Below are positions 31,252 to 35,387 of a stretch of 35,387 nt of DNA, in pieces (the first letter of the stretch is position 1; each line of letters starts with the position of its first letter). Source of the stretch: Calidithermus roseus. GTDB lineage: Bacteria > Deinococcota > Deinococci > Deinococcales > Thermaceae. The stretch spans positions 1-35,387 of the forward strand of contig NZ_QWLA01000036.1 in the NCBI RefSeq assembly GCF_003574095.1, read 5' to 3'. Both the position numbers and the translations under genes were made by a program. The notes under the pieces were generated by a model. The model was given only the letters and a program-made list of their open reading frames with translations, was not told the origin of the DNA and ran no database searches.

Positions 31252-31257
31252 TAAAAT
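31252..31257 (+). promoter_or_regulatory. -10 box of a probable leaderless moaB transcript
   Basis: TAAAAT matches five of six consensus positions and ends 7 nt before the ATG at 31265. There is no Shine-Dalgarno sequence for that start and no clear -35 box. Confidence 0.45.
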
Positions 31258-31264
31258 GAGCCAT

Positions 31265-31780
31265 ATGCCTTCGGAAAGCACCGACAAACACAAAGAGATC
31301 GCCCACTCCAAAGGCCCTGTTTCCGTTGCCATCGTCACGGTTTCCGATACCCGTACCCCGGAGACCGATACCAATTACCATTACCTCGAGCCCGAGATCA
31401 CCGGCATGGGCCATAAGATCGTGGGCTACCGCATCATCAAGGACGAGCCCCTGCAGGTCGCGGAGGCGCTCGAGGAGATGGTGAAGAGCGGGGCTCAGGT
31501 CATCATTTTCAACGGCGGCACCGGCATCGCGCCCCGCGACACCACCTACGACGTGCTGGCCCGCAAGATCGAAAAGCCCATGCCGGGCTTTGGCGAACTC
31601 TTCCGCATGCTCTCCTACGCCGAGGTGGGAGCCGCGGCCATGCTCAGCCGGGCCATGGCCGGGGTGTACCACCGCCGGGTGGTCATCTGCACGCCGGGCT
31701 CGCCCAACGCGGTGCAGGTGGCCTGGACCAAGCTGATCAAGCCCGAGCTCGAGCACCTGGCTTGGGAAGTGGCCCGATAG
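31265..31780 (+). CDS. moaB: Molybdenum cofactor biosynthesis protein, MoaB/MogA family
   Basis: A protein of about 171 residues with the MPT-binding fold. [26 protein letters not shown] (the GGTG-[IL]-x-x-RD signature) and [13 protein letters not shown] are the family motifs. Members adenylylate molybdopterin before molybdate insertion; MoaB and MogA cannot be told apart reliably by eye, and bacterial MoaB forms may be inactive. ATG 31265 is chosen because a TAAAAT box ends 7 nt upstream, which would make the mRNA leaderless; ATG 31256 overlaps that box. The next gene, mutS, has its own promoter. No other molybdopterin genes are in view. Confidence 0.9.
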   Translation: MPSESTDKHKEIAHSKGPVSVAIVTVSDTRTPETDTNYHYLEPEITGMGHKIVGYRIIKDEPLQVAEALEEMVKSGAQVIIFNGGTGIAPRDTTYDVLARKIEKPMPGFGELFRMLSYAEVGAAAMLSRAMAGVYHRRVVICTPGSPNAVQVAWTKLIKPELEHLAWEVAR

Positions 31781-31805
31781 CTCCCCACTCGAAGGGCCTC
31801 GGCGG

Positions 31806-31833
31806 TTGACGCCGGGTGTTCTGCTGATAGCAT
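31806..31833 (+). promoter_or_regulatory. Leaderless promoter of mutS
   Basis: TTGACG (31806-31811), a 16-bp spacer and TAGCAT (31828-31833) preceded by TGA. The -10 box ends 6 nt before the ATG at 31840, so transcription should start at or next to the initiation codon. No Shine-Dalgarno sequence is present. Confidence 0.7.
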
Positions 31834-31839
31834 AAGCCC

Positions 31840-34371
31840 ATGACCCTCAAGGGCCAGGGTTCCGGCCCCCTGCCGCCTTTGCTCCAGCAGTACGTAGAGC
31901 TTCGGGACGCTTACCCGGAGTACTTGCTCTTGTTTCAGGTCGGCGACTTCTACGAGACCTTCGGCGAGGATGCCGAGCGGCTGGCGAGGGCGGTAGGCAT
32001 CGCGCTCACCCGCAAGACCAGCAAGGACTTCACCACCCCGATGGCCGGTATACCCATACGCTCGGTGGACGGCTACCTCGAGCGCCTGCTGAAGCTGGGC
32101 TTCCGCATCGCGGTGGCCGACCAGATGGAGCTGGCCGAGGACGCCGAGGGACTGGTGCGGCGCGAGGTGACCCAACTGCTTACCCCCGGCACCCTCACCC
32201 AGGAAACCCTGCTGCGGCCCGAGGCCAACTACCTGGCGGCTCTGGCCACGGGCGACGGTTACGGCTTGGCCTTGCTCGACGTGTCCACCGGGGAGTTCCG
32301 CGGCGCGGTGTTCTACGGCAAGAGCAGTGTGTGGGACGAACTGTTCCGCTACCGCCCCGCCGAGGTACTGCTGGCGCCGGAGCTTTACCACAATCCGGGC
32401 TTCCTCGAAGAGTTCCAGCGGCGCTTCCCGGTGATGCTCTCGCCGGGGCGCTTCGAGGAGGAAGCGGCGGCCCAGGCCCTCCAGGCGCAGTTCGGGGCGC
32501 TGCCGGGCGAGCTCGAGCACCCCGCGCTCTTGCGGGCGGCAGGGGCCGTGCTGGGCTACGCCCAGGCCACCCAGGGCGGAGCCCTGCCCCAGGTGCAAGG
32601 CTTCGTGCGCTACGACCCCAGCGCCTTCATGCAGATGAGCGAGGCCACGCTGCGCACGCTGGAGGTCTACGACCCCAGCCCGGTGGGGGAGAGCAGCGAG
32701 GAGCGCACGCTGATGGGGGTGCTGGGCCTGACCCGCACCGCGCCGGGGCGGCGGCTCTTGCGGGCCTGGCTGCGCCACCCGTTGGTGGAGGAGGGCCCCA
32801 TCCAGGCCCGGCTGGACGCCGTGGAAGCGCTGGTGCGCGACGGGGTGCTGCGCGAGGCGGTGCGCAAGATCCTCTACCGCATCCACGACCTCGAGCGCCT
32901 GGCCGGGCGGCTGGCGGCGGGTCGGGCCAACGCCCGCGACCTGCTGGCCCTGGCCCGCAGCCTGGAACTCTTGCCGGAACTCGCGGGGTCGTTGCGGGGC
33001 TCGAGCGCCCTGCTCAGCCTCGCCGAGCGCCTGCCCAACCTGGCCGAGGTGGCCGAGCGCATCCACACCGCGCTGGTGGAGGAGGTGCCGCTGAAGATCA
33101 CCGAGGGCGGGCTGATCCGCGACGGCTTCGACGCCGAGCTCGACGCCCTGCGCCAGCGGGCCGAGGCCGCTCGGGCCTGGATCGCGGGCCTCGAGGCCGC
33201 CGAGCGCGAGCGCAGCGGGATTCCCCTCAAGGTGGGCTATAACCAGGTCTTCGGGTACTACCTCGAGGTCACCCGGCCCTACTACGCCCAGGTGCCCTCC
33301 GACTGGCGGGCCATCGCCACCCTCAAGGACCGCCAGCGCTACACCCGCCCCGACCTGCGCGAGAAGGAGCGGGAAATCTTGCTGGCTGAGTCCGAGGCCC
33401 GCAAGCGCGAGTACGCGGCTTTCCTCGAGCTGCGCGAGTCGGTGGGGCAGGCGGCGCCGCTGGTGCGCGAAGCGGCGGGCGTGCTGGCCGAGCTCGACGT
33501 GTACGCCGCGCTGGCCGAGGCTGCCGCCCAGTACGGCTACGTGCGGCCCCGCTTCAGTGCTGAGGGGCGGCTTTATATCCGCGCCGGGCGGCACCCGGTA
33601 GTCGAGCGTGGCGGCGAGTTCATCCCCAACGACCTCGAGCTCTCCCCCAGCGAGCGCCTCTTGATCCTCACCGGCCCCAACATGGCCGGCAAGTCCACCT
33701 ACCTGCGCCAGACCGCGCTCATCGCCCTGCTGGCCCAGATCGGCTCCTTCGTGCCCGCCGAGGAGGCCCTGCTGCCGCTGTTCGACCGCATCTACACCCG
33801 CATCGGGGCCTCGGACGACATCGCCGGGGGGCGCAGCACCTTCATGGTCGAGATGGAAGAGCTCGCCCAGATCCTCCAGGGGGCCACCAGCCGCAGCCTG
33901 GTGCTGCTCGACGAGATCGGGCGCGGCACCAGCACCTACGACGGCCTCTCGCTGGCCTGGGCCGCCGCCGAGCACCTGCACGACAGGGTGCGCTGCTACA
34001 CCCTCTTCGCCACCCACTACTTCGAGCTCACCGCCCTGCCCGAGCGCCTGAGCGGAGCGCGCAACCACCACGTTGCCGCGCGGGAGGAGGCGGGCGGGCT
34101 GGTGTTTTACCACCAGGTGCTGCCGGGGCCGGCCTCGAGGAGCTACGGCCTGGAGGTCGCTAAGCTGGCGGGCGTGCCGCGCGAGGTGCTGAGCCGAGCC
34201 GCGACCCTGCTGGCGGGGCTCGAGGCCCAGGTGGGCAACGTGGGCCAGGAGGTGCTCGACGAACTGCTCTCCCTCGACCCCACCCGCCTCACGCCGTTGG
34301 AGGCCTTGCTTTTGCTCCAGCGCTGGCGCGATAAAGTGCAGAAGACGGTGGTGCCCAATGAACTGGCGTGA
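31840..34371 (+). CDS. mutS: DNA mismatch repair protein MutS
   Basis: An 843-residue MutS1, the cytoplasmic mismatch-recognition ATPase. The mismatch-reading motif is GDFYETF with Phe37 and Glu39, close to the positions in Thermus aquaticus MutS. The connector, lever and clamp domains follow. The ATPase has Walker A GPNMAGKST (612-620) and Walker B LVLLDEIGRGTS with Asp691 and Glu692. The C-terminal helix-turn-helix that dimerises is present before the end. The protein is of normal length and looks intact. mutL follows after 21 bp, probably in the same transcript. Confidence 0.97.
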   Translation: MTLKGQGSGPLPPLLQQYVELRDAYPEYLLLFQVGDFYETFGEDAERLARAVGIALTRKTSKDFTTPMAGIPIRSVDGYLERLLKLGFRIAVADQMELAEDAEGLVRREVTQLLTPGTLTQETLLRPEANYLAALATGDGYGLALLDVSTGEFRGAVFYGKSSVWDELFRYRPAEVLLAPELYHNPGFLEEFQRRFPVMLSPGRFEEEAAAQALQAQFGALPGELEHPALLRAAGAVLGYAQATQGGALPQVQGFVRYDPSAFMQMSEATLRTLEVYDPSPVGESSEERTLMGVLGLTRTAPGRRLLRAWLRHPLVEEGPIQARLDAVEALVRDGVLREAVRKILYRIHDLERLAGRLAAGRANARDLLALARSLELLPELAGSLRGSSALLSLAERLPNLAEVAERIHTALVEEVPLKITEGGLIRDGFDAELDALRQRAEAARAWIAGLEAAERERSGIPLKVGYNQVFGYYLEVTRPYYAQVPSDWRAIATLKDRQRYTRPDLREKEREILLAESEARKREYAAFLELRESVGQAAPLVREAAGVLAELDVYAALAEAAAQYGYVRPRFSAEGRLYIRAGRHPVVERGGEFIPNDLELSPSERLLILTGPNMAGKSTYLRQTALIALLAQIGSFVPAEEALLPLFDRIYTRIGASDDIAGGRSTFMVEMEELAQILQGATSRSLVLLDEIGRGTSTYDGLSLAWAAAEHLHDRVRCYTLFATHYFELTALPERLSGARNHHVAAREEAGGLVFYHQVLPGPASRSYGLEVAKLAGVPREVLSRAATLLAGLEAQVGNVGQEVLDELLSLDPTRLTPLEALLLLQRWRDKVQKTVVPNELA

Positions 34372-34392
34372 ACCCGTCGGTGGGGGTGCTCC

Positions 34393-35387
34393 GTGATCCG
34401 GCGCCTGCCCGAGGAACTCGTGCGCGAGATCGCCGCGGGCGAGGTGGTCTCGGGGCCGGTGGACGTGGTGCGGGAGTTGCTCGAGAACGCCCTCGACGCC
34501 GGGGCTACGCGGGTTCAGGTTGAGCTCGTGGGCGGAGGCCTCGAGCGCATCTGCGTCAGCGACAACGGTCAGGGGATTCCCCGCGAGGAGTTGCCGCTGG
34601 CCGTGGAAGCCCACGCCACCAGCAAGCTCAGCGACCTCAGCCGCATCGCCACGCTGGGCTTTCGGGGTGAGGGTCTGTGGGCCATCCGGCAGGCGGCCCG
34701 GCTGAAGATCACCTCCAGGCCCCCCGCCCAGTTCGGTGGGGCCACCCTCACGGCCTTCGGGGACCAGGTGGCCCTTACCGAGCACCCCGCGCCGCCGGGA
34801 ACCCGCGTCGAGGTGAGCCGCCTGTTCGAGCACCTGCCCGCCCGCCGCAGGAGCCTCGAGTCTCCCGCCGCCGAGACCCGCAAGGTCATCGGTCTGCTCT
34901 CGCGCTACCTGCTGCACCGTCCGGGGCTATGGCTGCGCCTGCTGAGCGACGGCGAGGAGAAGCTGGTCCACGCCGGAGGGGGCTTCCCCGAGGCGGCGCG
35001 GCTGGTGTGGGGCTCGGTGGTGGCCAACCGGCTGCTCGAGCTCGACTTCGCGCAAGCGCCCTTTCGCCTCAGCGGGCTGCTCTCGCGGCCCGAACTCTCG
35101 CGCTCGCGCCGTGACCGCTTGCTCCTGGCGATCAACGGACGCCCGGTGGAGTGGCCCGAAGCCCTGCTCCAGACGGTGCTGCTGGCCTACAAGGAACTGC
35201 TGCCCAGCGGGCAGTACCCGGTGGGGGTGCTGAGCCTCGAGCTGCCCCCCGAGGCCGTGCTGGTCAACACCGCCCCCGACAAGTCCAAGGTGCGCCTGCT
35301 CGAGCCCGAGCCGCTTCTGGCCTTCGTGGCCCGCGCCATCCAGGATCTACTCAGCGCCCACCCGCTGGCCCGTGCCTTGCCCGACCC
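34393..35387 (+). CDS. mutL: DNA mismatch repair protein MutL, N-terminal part (cut by window edge)
   Basis: The N-terminal GHKL ATPase of MutL, about 331 codons, open at the window end. Glu31, Asn32 and Asp35 in ELLENALDAGAT are the ATP-hydrolysing and Mg-binding residues; DNGQGIP and TLGFRGEGLWAI are the next GHKL motifs. In many MutL proteins the last motif reads GFRGEALASI, so GLWAI is a mild variant. The transducer domain (AINGRPVEWPEALLQ) follows. The start is GTG 34393 just after mutS. The C-terminal endonuclease domain, if present, lies outside. MutL couples MutS recognition to strand incision. Confidence 0.95.
   Translation, partial: MIRRLPEELVREIAAGEVVSGPVDVVRELLENALDAGATRVQVELVGGGLERICVSDNGQGIPREELPLAVEAHATSKLSDLSRIATLGFRGEGLWAIRQAARLKITSRPPAQFGGATLTAFGDQVALTEHPAPPGTRVEVSRLFEHLPARRRSLESPAAETRKVIGLLSRYLLHRPGLWLRLLSDGEEKLVHAGGGFPEAARLVWGSVVANRLLELDFAQAPFRLSGLLSRPELSRSRRDRLLLAINGRPVEWPEALLQTVLLAYKELLPSGQYPVGVLSLELPPEAVLVNTAPDKSKVRLLEPEPLLAFVARAIQDLLSAHPLARALPD

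Noticed and set aside
31615-34917. 1100-codon minus-strand ORF opposite mutS
   Set aside because: It covers the unmistakable mutS and mutL reading frames on the other strand and has the repetitive Gly/Gln/His composition of a shadow frame.

Overview
The window looks like chromosomal DNA from a thermophilic member of the Deinococcota, family Thermaceae, most likely Meiothermus, Calidithermus or a close relative (inference). It is GC-rich, densely coding and very rich in the hexamer CTCGAG. Several promoters sit 6-7 nt upstream of the start codon, the pattern of leaderless transcripts common in this phylum. The gene families also fit: a GabD2-type semialdehyde dehydrogenase, AfsR-like BTAD regulator, DUF3084 and CPBP proteins, and a transposase N-terminus like those in Thermaceae IS elements.

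Layout. 1-100: start of an IS630-type transposase. 196-2101: two-gene operon (ATP-grasp enzyme, then esterase-fold hydrolase). 2228-2403: degenerate intergenic repeats. 2406-4737: succinate-semialdehyde dehydrogenase divergent from a Phd/VapC-type toxin-antitoxin pair. 4751-7132: two unknown lipoproteins flanking a decayed ABC permease. 7334-10448: universal stress protein, then a MarR regulator and DHA2 multidrug transporter in one operon. 10557-11567: LacD-type aldolase. 11652-17806: a large BTAD/ATPase/TPR regulator followed by a 1036-residue lipoprotein. 17822-17984: a terminator and a perfect three-way-junction palindrome. 17998-19599: FAD/NAD oxidoreductase, a small ORF and tRNA-Val(CAC). 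19794-21790: small membrane protein, DUF1616 protein, CPBP protease. 22122-25496: glycan cluster (glycosyltransferase, Gmd, glycosyltransferase). 25498-29533: HAD phosphatase, LptB-like ATPase, DUF3084 protein, ornithine-cyclodeaminase-family enzyme. 29600-31124: CobW-family metallochaperone divergent from a His-tailed SlyD, with a Fur/Zur-like dyad between them. 31265 to the end: MoaB/MogA, MutS and the start of MutL.

The best candidate for something undescribed is the 14696-17806 lipoprotein. Its middle resembles, in order, the calcium-binding and pore-forming domains of anthrax protective antigen and other binary-toxin B components. Here those domains are joined to an N-terminal lipid anchor and Ig-like domain and to C-terminal PKD and LamG-like domains. 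Its leader carries a 9-bp stem that would hide the Shine-Dalgarno sequence, tandem 10-bp repeats and a palindrome over the -35 region, and it lies directly downstream of the AfsR-like regulator. Other items worth checking are the 87-nt three-way junction, the CTCGAG over-representation, the recurring TACGTCGTACGC intergenic repeats, a repeat-bearing insertion in the multidrug transporter, and mutually exclusive hairpins in the leader of the glycan cluster. All family assignments are by eye and memory; no search was run.
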